Program-made: the position numbers and the translations under genes
NCBI GenBank assembly: GCA_013538855.1
Contig: JABXJS010000217.1
Coordinates: forward strand, 1 to 40,004
Source: Herpetosiphonaceae bacterium
GTDB taxonomy: Bacteria > Chloroflexota > Chloroflexia > Chloroflexales > Herpetosiphonaceae
DNA: 40,004 nt
Direction: 5' to 3'
The notes under the pieces: model-generated
Seen by the model: only the letters and a program-made list of their open reading frames with translations
Told to the model about the DNA's origin: nothing
Database searches by the model: none
In this document: piece by piece, positions 22,255-28,811 of the stretch
How the letters are laid out: each line of letters opens with the position of its first letter
How positions within the stretch are numbered: position 1 is the first letter of the stretch

Positions 22255-22788
22255 ATGAGCACACTTCAGCGCAGCAACTGCCCATGCATCGAGGTGCGCG
22301 GCTTCAAGTGGCCAGAGCGACCAACAGCCAATGCGCACGCATGGCTGATCGGCAGCGACGAGCACGGTCGCTGGCTCGGCATTCGCCAGGGCGATCCATG
22401 GGCCGCTGCCGACGGCGCGCAGCGCGGCGTGTTCGACAGCGCTTTCGTAAAGCTGATCCCAAGCGGCACTTACTGGTCGGCCTGCTTTAATCAGACCGGC
22501 TATGTGATCGATGTGGACATCATTCTGCCGGTGCGCTGGCACGGCTCCGTGGTCGCGGAGACGGATCTAGAGCTTGATGTGCTGTGCTCCGCTGACGGCC
22601 GCGTGCGCGTGCGCGACCAGGATACGTTCGCGTCGGTGCGTCGCACATGGCCCATGCCCGATGAGATCGCCGCCGCCGCACTGACCACCTGCGCGCACAT
22701 CCGCCAGCAGCTTGAGCAGCGCGTCGAGCCGTTCGCCAGCCACGGTCGTACGTGGCTAGAGCGCTGGCTTGCGGCCGTCCACCCATAA
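22255..22788 (+). CDS. DUF402 family protein
   Basis: The protein has 177 aa. ATG is preceded by AAAGGA (22242-22247) with 7-base spacing. The C-terminal half carries the DUF402 pattern: TYWSACFN, then YVIDVDIILPVRWHG, DLELDVLCSADGRV and RVRDQDTF. These are closely spaced acidic residues on a small beta barrel that bind divalent metal. Characterised relatives include FomD, a nucleotidyl-phosphonate hydrolase, and nucleoside di/triphosphate phosphatases of Gram-positive bacteria. Hydrolysis of a nucleotide-type phosphoanhydride is therefore a reasonable but unproven guess. It is divergent from the LuxR activator. Confidence 0.8.
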   Translation: MSTLQRSNCPCIEVRGFKWPERPTANAHAWLIGSDEHGRWLGIRQGDPWAAADGAQRGVFDSAFVKLIPSGTYWSACFNQTGYVIDVDIILPVRWHGSVVAETDLELDVLCSADGRVRVRDQDTFASVRRTWPMPDEIAAAALTTCAHIRQQLEQRVEPFASHGRTWLERWLAAVHP

Positions 22789-23222
22789 CTGCGATCCATT
22801 GTTCCAGCTAGCCTTGGTCGCCAAACACCATTCGATCAGTTGTCACGGAGCAGTAGCGCTATGGCGTACGTTCGATGAGGCGCACATTGGCACCCTGGCG
22901 GCGGCGTGGGGCTGCGACCGAAACTGTACGATCCACACACTTCGTCACCCAGCTCACCACTCTCTGTCCCGTGGATTTTGCCGCACCAGAACGGGATGAA
23001 ATCGCTGGGACACGCGGCCATTAAATCAGGGGACGAGGTTTGTGAACAGCACACAGACGGCCGCGCATTGCAGCATACCCAGCGTGAATTGGTGTAACAG
23101 CCTACACATTTACCAGGTTAGTTTACCAGATGGAATGTGCCATCCACGCTCTGAATCTGGGCACCTGAGCGCTGATGCGGGCATGGCTGCCTGCGCTGTG
23201 CATAACACTCGTCAGTTCTATC
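22789..23222. other. Gene-free interval of about 0.43 kb
   Basis: Short open frames on both strands have no ribosome site and no sequence I recognise. The composition is less GC-rich and less coding-like than the flanks. It may be a decayed gene or a long upstream region of the next gene. The only clear signal is the promoter at its right edge. Confidence 0.5.
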
Positions 23223-23251
23223 TTGACAAATGACCGTTGGTCATTTATAGT
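23223..23251 (+). promoter_or_regulatory. Consensus promoter TTGACA-17-TATAGT with a TetR-type operator as its spacer
   Basis: TTGACA (23223-23228) and TATAGT (23246-23251) are exactly 17 bases apart. The whole spacer, 23229-23245, is the palindrome AATGACCGTTGGTCATT (7-bp arms, 3-base centre). Bound repressor would occlude RNA polymerase. Predicted start is near 23258. Confidence 0.75.
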
Positions 23252-23263
23252 ACATCTGCAATA

Positions 23264-23280
23264 ATTGACCGAAAGTCATT
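23264..23280 (+). promoter_or_regulatory. Second TetR-type operator, downstream of the start site
   Basis: ATTGACCGAAAGTCATT matches the spacer operator at 13 of 17 positions (conserved TGACCG...GTCATT), 35 bases centre to centre. It lies at about +6 to +22 of the predicted transcript. Two sites imply tight or cooperative repression. Confidence 0.65.
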
Positions 23281-23303
23281 TATCCAACAAGGAGCATAAC
23301 ACG

Positions 23304-23996
23304 ATGAACGTACTGCTGTTTGGCGCGACCGGCATGGTTGGCCAGGGCGTGCTGCGCGAGTGCCTGCACAGCCCGCTGGTGGAGCGCGTGGTAACAATCG
23401 GACGCAGCCCAACCGGGCAGCAGCACCCGAAGCTGCGCGAGATCGTGCACAGCGACTTCTACGACTACAGCGCTATCGCCGCCGAGCTCGGCGGCTTCGA
23501 CGCCTGCTTCTTCTGTCTCGGCGTGTCGGCGGCGGGCATGAGCGCGGAGCGCTACACCCACATCACCTACGATCTTACGCTCGCCGCAGCGGACGCGCTG
23601 CTCAAGCACAACAACGCCCTCACGTTCATCTACGTCTCCGGCATGGGCACCGACAGCAGCGAAAAGGGCCGCTCGATGTGGGCGCGCGTCAAGGGCAAGA
23701 CCGAGAACGCGCTGCTTAAACTGCCGTTCAAGGCCGCCTATATGTTCCGGCCCGGCCTCATCCAGCCGCTGCACGGCATCACGTCCAAGACGCCGCTCTA
23801 CCGCGCGGTGTACGCCGTGACCGGGCTGCTGCTGCCAGTGCTGCGCCGCCTGCTGCCCAGCGCCATCACCACCACCGAGCAGGTCGGCAAGGCCATGATC
23901 AACGCCGCCAAGTATGGCGCGCCCAGCGCCTTCGTCGAGAGCAGGGCCATCAACCAACTCGCCCAGCTAGAGCTGCCCACCGCCGCCAGCGCCTAG
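23304..23996 (+). CDS. NAD(P)-binding epimerase/dehydratase-like oxidoreductase (atypical SDR)
   Basis: The protein has 230 aa. ATG 23304 follows AAGGAG (23289-23294) with 9-base spacing. The N-terminal dinucleotide-binding motif is GATGMVGQG (residues 7-15), followed by an extended Rossmann pattern: VVTIGRSP, DACFFCLGVSAAGMS, YDLTLAAADALLK and FIYVSGMGTDSSEKG. It resembles the HTATIP2/YbjT-like branch of atypical SDRs, which are NADP-binding and often lack the YxxxK catalytic pair. I do not see a clear YxxxK here. The gene is single, under the double-operator promoter, so it is probably induced by a small hydrophobic signal through a TetR-type repressor encoded elsewhere. Substrate unknown. 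Confidence 0.9.
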   Translation: MNVLLFGATGMVGQGVLRECLHSPLVERVVTIGRSPTGQQHPKLREIVHSDFYDYSAIAAELGGFDACFFCLGVSAAGMSAERYTHITYDLTLAAADALLKHNNALTFIYVSGMGTDSSEKGRSMWARVKGKTENALLKLPFKAAYMFRPGLIQPLHGITSKTPLYRAVYAVTGLLLPVLRRLLPSAITTTEQVGKAMINAAKYGAPSAFVESRAINQLAQLELPTAASA

Positions 23997-24008
23997 CTGC
24001 GGCGGCTA

Positions 24009-24055
24009 GCGCTGGCTCCACGCCTGAAAAATGCGCACATGCTCGAAGCCAGCGC
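24009..24055. terminator. Inverted repeat between convergent genes
   Basis: GCGCTGGCT (24009-24017) pairs with AGCCAGCGC (24047-24055) around a 29-base loop containing CTGAAAAATG. It lies between the ends of the epimerase-like gene and the convergent membrane-protein gene. It could act as a bidirectional termination structure, but the long loop and missing T-run make this weak. Confidence 0.3.
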
Positions 24056-24134
24056 CGGGCTGCGGCTCCAGTGGCGCGCACCTTGCATCTGCCGCCCCAC
24101 GCGCCTGCGCCGCTGCATCGTGGCGGGCATTCAG

Positions 24135-24539
24135 CTAGCGCTCGCCCTGCGTCGCCAAATACGCGCGCACACTTGGGGCCAGCGCCAGCAACCCTGCGCC
24201 CGCAGCGTAGGCCACGGCCAGCAGCAGCCATCCAACCGCAGACCATAGCGCACTCGGCAGCACGGCTAGCGCGCTGAGCATACAGCTCAGCGCGCCAAGG
24301 CCACACAGCAGTACCAACACCCAGCACAGCCACGCTTGGCCGCGAGAGACCAACCACGCCACCACCAAAAAAACGACCAGCCGCCACGCCTCCAGCGGCC
24401 GGAGCAGCTGCGCCCAGTTGGTAAAAAAGCGTGTGCGCAAGGCCAGCTCAAACCCCAGCGCCACTATTAAAATACACACGAACAGCCGCGCACCACGGGC
24501 GACCAGCTCCACATCTGTAGGGGCGGTTTTGCGCGCCAT
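24135..24539 (-). CDS. Small four-helix membrane protein, function unknown
   Basis: The protein has 134 aa. I chose ATG 24539 because GGAG lies about 7 bases upstream. The codon at 24551 has no ribosome site. After a short polar N-terminus (MARKTAPTDVEL) there are four hydrophobic segments: VCILIVALGFELAL, LVVFLVVAWLVS, WVLVLLCGLGALSCML and SAVGWLLLAVAYAAGAGLL. Basic residues lie between the first two. I do not recognise a family. It stands alone, convergent with the epimerase-like gene, with the tandem repeat region upstream of it. Confidence 0.7.
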   Translation of the reverse strand: MARKTAPTDVELVARGARLFVCILIVALGFELALRTRFFTNWAQLLRPLEAWRLVVFLVVAWLVSRGQAWLCWVLVLLCGLGALSCMLSALAVLPSALWSAVGWLLLAVAYAAGAGLLALAPSVRAYLATQGER

Positions 24540-24617
24540 AGTGGTCTCCATTCTGCGGGCCGCAGCGTGCCCACTGCGGTGTGCCAGGTACGCAGAGCAT
24601 AGTTTAAGACTCTTGCA

Positions 24618-24780
24618 GCGGCAAGCAGCAGCCTAGCCCACACTGTCCCCAATCGCACGGCGGCGGTGGGGCGGCGCACCTGGGCGACGGGCCAAACAAC
24701 GCGCGGGCCTGCTTAACCTGACACCACCACAGCCGCCGCAGCGGATCAGCGCACACGTTGTTTCATCAAAAAATAGTGCG
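24618..24780. repeat. Tandem repeat, copy 1 (180-bp period)
   Basis: This begins GCGGCAAGCAGCAGCCTAGC and is repeated 180 bases later. Over about 140 bases the two copies differ at only six positions by eye. Similarity then fades through a tail ending in an A-run (CAAAAAATAG). Neither strand gives a convincing protein. On the minus strand the unit begins with a T-run. Confidence 0.8.
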
Positions 24781-24797
24781 CCTCAGCCTAGCACCCG

Positions 24798-24960
24798 GCG
24801 GCAAGCAGCAGCCTAGCGCACACTGTCCCCAATCGCACGGCGGCGGTGGGGCGGCGCACCTGGGCGACGGGCCAAACAACGGGCGAGCCTGCGTAACCTG
24901 ACACCACCACAGCCGCCGCAGCGGATTAGCCCACACGCACATCAAGCAAAAAAGAGCGCC
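24798..24960. repeat. Tandem repeat, copy 2 (180-bp period)
   Basis: This is the second copy of the unit, ending in GCAAAAAAGAGCGCC. The motif CAAAAAAG...GC.CCTGCATG recurs about 71 bases further on (25020-25037), suggesting a third, mostly lost copy. The block lies between the divergent membrane-protein and AceK genes, so it could contain a repeated RNA or regulatory unit. Confidence 0.8.
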
Positions 24961-25050
24961 TGCATGACGGCCCACCACGGACACACGTGACGTGCGCCTG
25001 ACGCAGCCGCCGCGGCAGCCAAAAAAGCACCTGCATGGCCAGAGAGCAAT

Positions 25051-25084
25051 CTATCGTACAATAGGCGCGCTGGCTCTACGATAG
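25051..25084 (+). promoter_or_regulatory. Inverted repeat and -10 box upstream of aceK
   Basis: CTATCGTA (25051-25058) and TACGATAG (25077-25084) are perfect inverted arms 18 bases apart. A TACAAT (25057-25062) overlaps the left arm and would place a start near 25069. The repeat could be an operator overlapping the promoter or a 5' leader hairpin 16 bases before the ribosome site. No clear -35 is seen. Confidence 0.45.
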
Positions 25085-25111
25085 AGACAACGGCATAGCG
25101 GGAGGCGCACA

Positions 25112-26848
25112 ATGAACGAACGGTTGACGGACAGTCGGTTGGCAAACTTGGCGGCGAGCGCGATCTTCCGCACGTTCGACACGTACCAGCAGGAGTACAA
25201 GGCGCTGACGCGCCAGGCCAAACAGCGCTTCGAGCAGCAGGACTGGCACGGCATCCAGGCCGACATGGCCGGGCGGCTGGAGCTGTACCCGCGCCAGATC
25301 AACGCCGTCGTCGCCGAGATCAAGACCATCTTGGAGGAGCGCGACACCAGTACCATTGTCTGGGCCAGCATGAAGGCGGTCTACTCGGGCCTGATCGCGC
25401 AGCGCGACGACTGGGAGCTGGCCGAGACGTTCTTTAACTCGGTCACGCGGCGCATCTTCACCACCGTGGGCGTGAACCCGCAGCTGGAGTTCATCGCCAC
25501 CGACTTCGAGACGCCGCTCACCTGCGCCAGCGAGCCGATCTTTCGCACCTACCAGCGCCTGCCCACCAGCATCGCCCTGATCGAAAAAATCCTGCGCGAC
25601 TACGCCTTCGCCATGCCCTACCGCGACCTGGAGCGCGACGTGCAGCGCGTGGCCATGCTCATGGAGGCGCATCTCTACGCCCTGGGGGCTAGCCCGCGCT
25701 TCGAGCGGCTGGAGGTGCTGCGGCCGATCTTCTACCGCAACAAGGGCGCGTACATCATCGGGCGCATCATCCACGGCCAGCAGACCATCCCGTTTGTGCT
25801 GGCGCTGCTGTCCAACCCGACCGGCGTGTACGTCGATGCGGTGCTGCTGGAGGAGCACGAGGTGAGCATCCTGTTCAGCTTCACCCGCTCGCACTTCCTG
25901 GTCGATGTTGATCGCCCCTACGATCTGGTGCAGTTCCTGACCACGATCATGCCCAGCAAGCGCATCGCCGAGCTGTACATCGCCATCGGCCACCACAAGC
26001 ACGGCAAGACCGAGCTGTACCGCGACCTGCTGCAGCACCTCGCCACCTCCGACGACCGCTTCGAGATCGCCGTCGGCGAGCGCGGCATGGTGATGATCGT
26101 GTTCACCCTGCCCTCCTACGATGTGGTGTTCAAGCTGATCAAGGATCGCTTCGCGCCGCCGAAGGACACCACGCGCCGCGGCGTGATACAGAAGTACCAG
26201 CTGGTCTTTCGCCACGACCGCGCCGGGCGGCTGGTCGAGGCCTATGAGTTCGAGTACCTCAAGCTCGAGCGCGCGCGCTTCAGCCCCGAGCTGCTGGCCG
26301 AGCTAGAGGCGGTCGCCGCCTCCACCGTCAGCGTCGAGGGCCAGCACGTGGTGATCAAGCACCTGTACGTCGAGCGCCGCGTGCTGCCGCTTGATGTGCA
26401 CCTGCGCCAGGCACCACAGGCCGCTGCCGAGGCGGCCACGCTCGACTTTGGCAACGCGATCAAGGACCTGGCGATCAGCAATATTTTTCCTGGCGACATG
26501 CTGCTGAAGAACTTTGGCGTCACGCGCAACGGCCGCGTGGTCTTCTACGACTACGACGAGATCGACCTGCTGACCGACTGCAACTTTATGCACATGCCCG
26601 AGCCACAGAGCTACGACGAGGACATGGCCAGCGAGCCGTGGTTCGCCGTCGGCCCCCACGACGTGTTTCCTGAGGAGTTCAAGCACTTCCTGGGCCTGCG
26701 CGCCGACCTGCGCCGCATCTTCGACGAGCACCACGGCGAGCTGCTGACCGTCGACTACTGGCGCGACATCCAGGCGCGCCTCAACGCTGGCGAGGTCATT
26801 GACATCTTCCCCTACGACCAGCGCCGCCGCCTCGGCGTGCTATTTTAG
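25112..26848 (+). CDS. aceK: Isocitrate dehydrogenase kinase/phosphatase (AceK)
   Basis: The protein has 578 aa, the usual length of AceK, with ATG after GGGAGG (spacing 6). It is recognisable throughout: N-terminal regulatory helices (ASAIFRTFDTYQQEYKALT), then the kinase-like fold with SILFSFTRSHFLVDV, GHHKHGKTELYRDL, FKLIKDRFAPPKDT, the catalytic segment FPGDMLLKNFGVTRNGR, and YDYDEIDLL, whose acidic residues (near 480) match the metal-binding DYDE of E. coli AceK. The enzyme phosphorylates and dephosphorylates isocitrate dehydrogenase and so switches carbon between the TCA cycle and the glyoxylate bypass. Neither isocitrate dehydrogenase nor isocitrate lyase or malate synthase is in this window, so it is not in the enterobacterial aceBAK arrangement. 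It is followed 11 bp later by a RidA gene. Confidence 0.96.
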   Translation: MNERLTDSRLANLAASAIFRTFDTYQQEYKALTRQAKQRFEQQDWHGIQADMAGRLELYPRQINAVVAEIKTILEERDTSTIVWASMKAVYSGLIAQRDDWELAETFFNSVTRRIFTTVGVNPQLEFIATDFETPLTCASEPIFRTYQRLPTSIALIEKILRDYAFAMPYRDLERDVQRVAMLMEAHLYALGASPRFERLEVLRPIFYRNKGAYIIGRIIHGQQTIPFVLALLSNPTGVYVDAVLLEEHEVSILFSFTRSHFLVDVDRPYDLVQFLTTIMPSKRIAELYIAIGHHKHGKTELYRDLLQHLATSDDRFEIAVGERGMVMIVFTLPSYDVVFKLIKDRFAPPKDTTRRGVIQKYQLVFRHDRAGRLVEAYEFEYLKLERARFSPELLAELEAVAASTVSVEGQHVVIKHLYVERRVLPLDVHLRQAPQAAAEAATLDFGNAIKDLAISNIFPGDMLLKNFGVTRNGRVVFYDYDEIDLLTDCNFMHMPEPQSYDEDMASEPWFAVGPHDVFPEEFKHFLGLRADLRRIFDEHHGELLTVDYWRDIQARLNAGEVIDIFPYDQRRRLGVLF

Positions 26849-26859
26849 GAGCAGCCCGA

Positions 26860-27252
26860 ATGAAAGAGTTTCGCAACCCGGCGACGCTGCACCAGCCGGT
26901 CGCCGCCTACACCCACCAGATCGAGATTCGCGGCCCCGAGCGCATGCTCGTGCTCTCCGGGCAGGTCGGTATGCGCCCAGACGGCAGCGTGCCCAGCGAT
27001 CCGGTCGCGCAGCTTGATGTGGCCTTGGCCAACATTCAGCACAACCTGGCCGCCGCCCAGATGGACGCTGCCGATCTGGTCAAGCTGACCGTGTATCTGG
27101 TTGGAGCCATGGACCCAGCCCAGCGCGCCGCCGTTATCGCCGCACGGCTTGGTGCGCACCGCCCCTGCATGACCCTCGTCTACGTCGTCGCCCTCGCCAG
27201 CCCTGGCTACAAGGTCGAGGTCGATGCCTGGGCCAGCCGCGCCGATGGGTAG
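26860..27252 (+). CDS. RidA/YjgF/YER057c/UK114-family protein
   Basis: The protein has 130 aa. AGGAG (26847-26851) overlaps the aceK stop codon, giving 8-base spacing to ATG, so it is almost certainly co-transcribed with aceK. Family landmarks are VLSGQVGMRPDGS, the helix VALANIQHNLAAAQMDAADL followed by VKLTVYLVG, the Arg101 of HRPCMTLVYVVAL (matching the imine-binding Arg of RidA), and the terminal strand KVEVDAWA with Glu120. Classical RidA hydrolyses reactive 2-aminoacrylate and related enamines. This sequence diverges from archetypal RidA (CMTLVYV instead of the usual ARSxV pattern) and may belong to another Rid subfamily, so the exact reaction is not certain. Confidence 0.9.
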   Translation: MKEFRNPATLHQPVAAYTHQIEIRGPERMLVLSGQVGMRPDGSVPSDPVAQLDVALANIQHNLAAAQMDAADLVKLTVYLVGAMDPAQRAAVIAARLGAHRPCMTLVYVVALASPGYKVEVDAWASRADG

Positions 27253-27280
27253 CCCGCTTTTGTGATGGTATGATTGATCA

Positions 27281-27351
27281 GCGCTGCGCTTAACCGTGCG
27301 TTGCGCGCAGCGTGGCGTGGCACGTGCATATGCGTGCGTTAAGCGCAGCGC
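27281..27351. repeat. 14-bp inverted repeat with 43-base loop
   Basis: GCGCTGCGCTTAAC (27281-27294) pairs perfectly with GTTAAGCGCAGCGC (27338-27351). The loop contains GCACGTGC, itself palindromic. It starts 28 bases after the RidA stop codon, so it may end or protect the aceK-ridA transcript, or be the remnant of a small insertion. No T-run follows. Confidence 0.55.
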
Positions 27352-27416
27352 CGTGCATCACCATACAGCCCCAAGCCCCATGGCCACCGAGCAGGCGCGG
27401 TGCAGCAACCCATGGT

Positions 27417-27455
27417 TGGGGTGGCCGATGGGACTTGAACCCACAACCCCGACCA
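27417..27455 (-). pseudogene. 3' fragment of a tRNA-His gene (candidate attachment-site scar)
   Basis: On the minus strand the sequence reads as a TpsiC arm (GTGGG, TTCAAGT, CCCAT), then acceptor strand CGGCCAC, discriminator C and encoded CCA. Discriminator C with CCAC before it is characteristic of tRNA-His (E. coli ends TTAGCCACCCCA). The matching 5' strand GTGGCCG, the D arm and a normal anticodon arm are missing upstream. Only the 3' part is present, as left by an element that integrates into a tRNA 3' end. A frame that runs across it (GLEPTTPTSL...) is not a protein. Confidence 0.6.
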
Positions 27456-27493
27456 GCCTGATCCGCCATCAGCTGTACAGAGCAAAGGAGTGC

Positions 27494-27784
27494 ATGGTGC
27501 AGATTGAGTTCAACGGCCCAATTTGGTTCTGGAAAGGCCCGGCCCCGTGGTATTTTGTGACCATTCCGGAGGCGCAGAGCAGCGCCATTAAGGCGATCGC
27601 GGGCCTTGTCACGTATGGCTGGGGCGTGATACCGGTTCAGGCGCGCATCGGCCAGACCGCGTGGCGCACCTCGCTGATTCCCAAAGACGGCCGCTATCTT
27701 GTGCCGCTCAAGGCCAGCGTGCGCCAGGCCGAGCAGCTCGCCGAGGGCGACGCGGTGGCGATCACTGTGCACGTTGGGCCGTAG
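27494..27784 (+). CDS. DUF1905 domain protein
   Basis: The protein has 96 aa. ATG 27494 lies 3 bases after AAGGAG (27485-27490). The adjacent GTG at 27497 has better spacing and could be the true start. The sequence has the DUF1905 pattern: an opening strand FNGPIWFWKGPAPWYFVTIP, GWGVIPVQARIGQTAWRTSL, and FPKDGRY-like IPKDGRYLVPLKASVRQAE, ending in GDAVAITVHV. These are small beta-barrel proteins found alone or fused to OmdA/YdeI-type domains, with unknown biochemical role. The frame continues upstream through the tRNA fragment; that extension is not part of the gene. Confidence 0.85.
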   Translation: MVQIEFNGPIWFWKGPAPWYFVTIPEAQSSAIKAIAGLVTYGWGVIPVQARIGQTAWRTSLIPKDGRYLVPLKASVRQAEQLAEGDAVAITVHVGP

Positions 27785-27858
27785 CGCCGCCGAACCAGCG
27801 CTAGCCCGTGCTGTCCCAGCGTGCACACGCGGTGCAGTCGTGCCTAGCACCATAGCGC

Positions 27859-27889
27859 AGGGCCGCCGATCACATGGATCAGCGGCCCT
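27859..27889. terminator. Bidirectional hairpin between convergent genes
   Basis: AGGGCCGC (27859-27866) pairs with GCGGCCCT (27882-27889), with an inner GATC/GATC pair after one mismatch and a 5-base loop. It lies between the ends of the DUF1905 gene and the surface operon. No T-run is seen, but position and strength suit termination in both directions. Confidence 0.5.
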
Positions 27890-27919
27890 TGCAGTCGAGG
27901 TACCTGGACGCGCAGTGGG

Positions 27920-28765
27920 CTACTTGAGCACTACCGGCAGGTACAGCGTGTTTGGCGCTGGCGTGCCAGGCGTCGGCGTGATCGTCGGCGTGCCTGGTGT
28001 TGGCGTGATCGTCGGCGTGCCAGGCGTCGGCGTGATCGTCGGCGTGCCTGGTGTAGATGTCGCCGTCGGCGTGTCGGTGATCGTCGGCGTATCAGTGGCT
28101 GTTGGCGTATCGGTGGCTGTCGGCGTGTCGGTGGCCGTCGGCGTGTCGGCCGGCGTTGGGGTTGGCGTGGCTGGTGGCTGCGGCACACCGACGCCGATCT
28201 CGAAGCTGGCCTGGACGCTCAGATCATCGCTGCTGCCAACACTCAGACTCAAGTGAACCACGGCCACCTCATCCGGCCCCACCAGCAGATCGGCGGCGGT
28301 TGGCGAGAGGCTGAAGTAGCTCCACGCGCCAACCGGTGCGCTCTCGGCGTCAATCGGCGCGCTTGAGGCAGTGCGCAGCAGTGCGCCGGACATATCGCGC
28401 ACCTCAATATCCATTGATGCCGTGCCGGTGTAGCTGCCCGTGCGCGTCACAATCGTGGTGGCCGCCCAGTTGATCGTCATGGTGTAGGCGCTCGACGGGA
28501 AAATATAGTAGATGTCGGACACGCTGCGGTTGGAGCGGAATGAGGCGACGTTGGTGATATCGCGGCCAGCGAGATTGACGTAGGCAGCGTCGCCCTCGCT
28601 GGTAAAGCCCAAGCGCCAAAATTCGTCAAACGGATAGTTTGGGCCGCTGGCGGTGAGCTGCTGGGTTGCCGCCAGCACCACCGAGCGCAGCGGGCGCAGC
28701 GGCAGCAGCAGCACTGCCAGCAGCAGCACGCTGCCAACCAGGGCAAAAACAGGTAATCGTTTCAT
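27920..28765 (-). CDS. Secreted surface protein with Thr-Pro repeats and C-terminal LYLPVVLK
   Basis: The protein has 281 aa. ATG 28765 follows AAAGG with about 7-base spacing, and an N-terminal signal peptide (MKRLPVFALVGSVLLLAVLL) follows it. Residues about 40-190 are a beta-rich domain shared with the gene just upstream: RLGFTSEGDA, NVASFRSNR, VSDIYYIFP, TGSYTGTA, EVRDMSGALL and GSSDDL. A linker of TPTATD and GTPTITPTP repeats follows, then the C-terminus LYLPVVLK. Thr-Pro tracts ending in a YLP(L/V)(V/I) motif recur in Chloroflexota extracellular proteins as I know them, and I infer a role in surface anchoring or sorting. It is the last gene of the leftward operon, 46 bp after the paralogue. 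Function unknown. Confidence 0.85.
   Translation of the reverse strand: MKRLPVFALVGSVLLLAVLLLPLRPLRSVVLAATQQLTASGPNYPFDEFWRLGFTSEGDAAYVNLAGRDITNVASFRSNRSVSDIYYIFPSSAYTMTINWAATTIVTRTGSYTGTASMDIEVRDMSGALLRTASSAPIDAESAPVGAWSYFSLSPTAADLLVGPDEVAVVHLSLSVGSSDDLSVQASFEIGVGVPQPPATPTPTPADTPTATDTPTATDTPTATDTPTITDTPTATSTPGTPTITPTPGTPTITPTPGTPTITPTPGTPAPNTLYLPVVLK
27944..28163. repeat. Coding repeats for the Thr-Pro linker
   Basis: This holds two nested in-gene repeat types: 27-base units encoding GTPTITPTP (at least three near-identical copies in the 3' part) and 18-base units encoding DTPTAT. The units are nearly identical at DNA level, so copy number probably varies by slippage and may be misassembled. 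Confidence 0.8.
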
Positions 28766-28811
28766 GCTGTGGCCTTTCTGTTTGATACAAGTCGCAACGT
28801 CACGGCAAGCG

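Noticed and set aside
24618-24960. Possible CRISPR array
   Set aside because: There are only two copies, the repeat unit is about 140-160 bp, and there are no short unique spacers or cas genes.
27296-27493. 66-residue N-terminal extension of the DUF1905 protein containing GLEPTTPTSL
   Set aside because: This stretch is a read-through of the tRNA-His fragment, a well-known source of false protein sequence. The real start lies after AAGGAG at 27494 or 27497.
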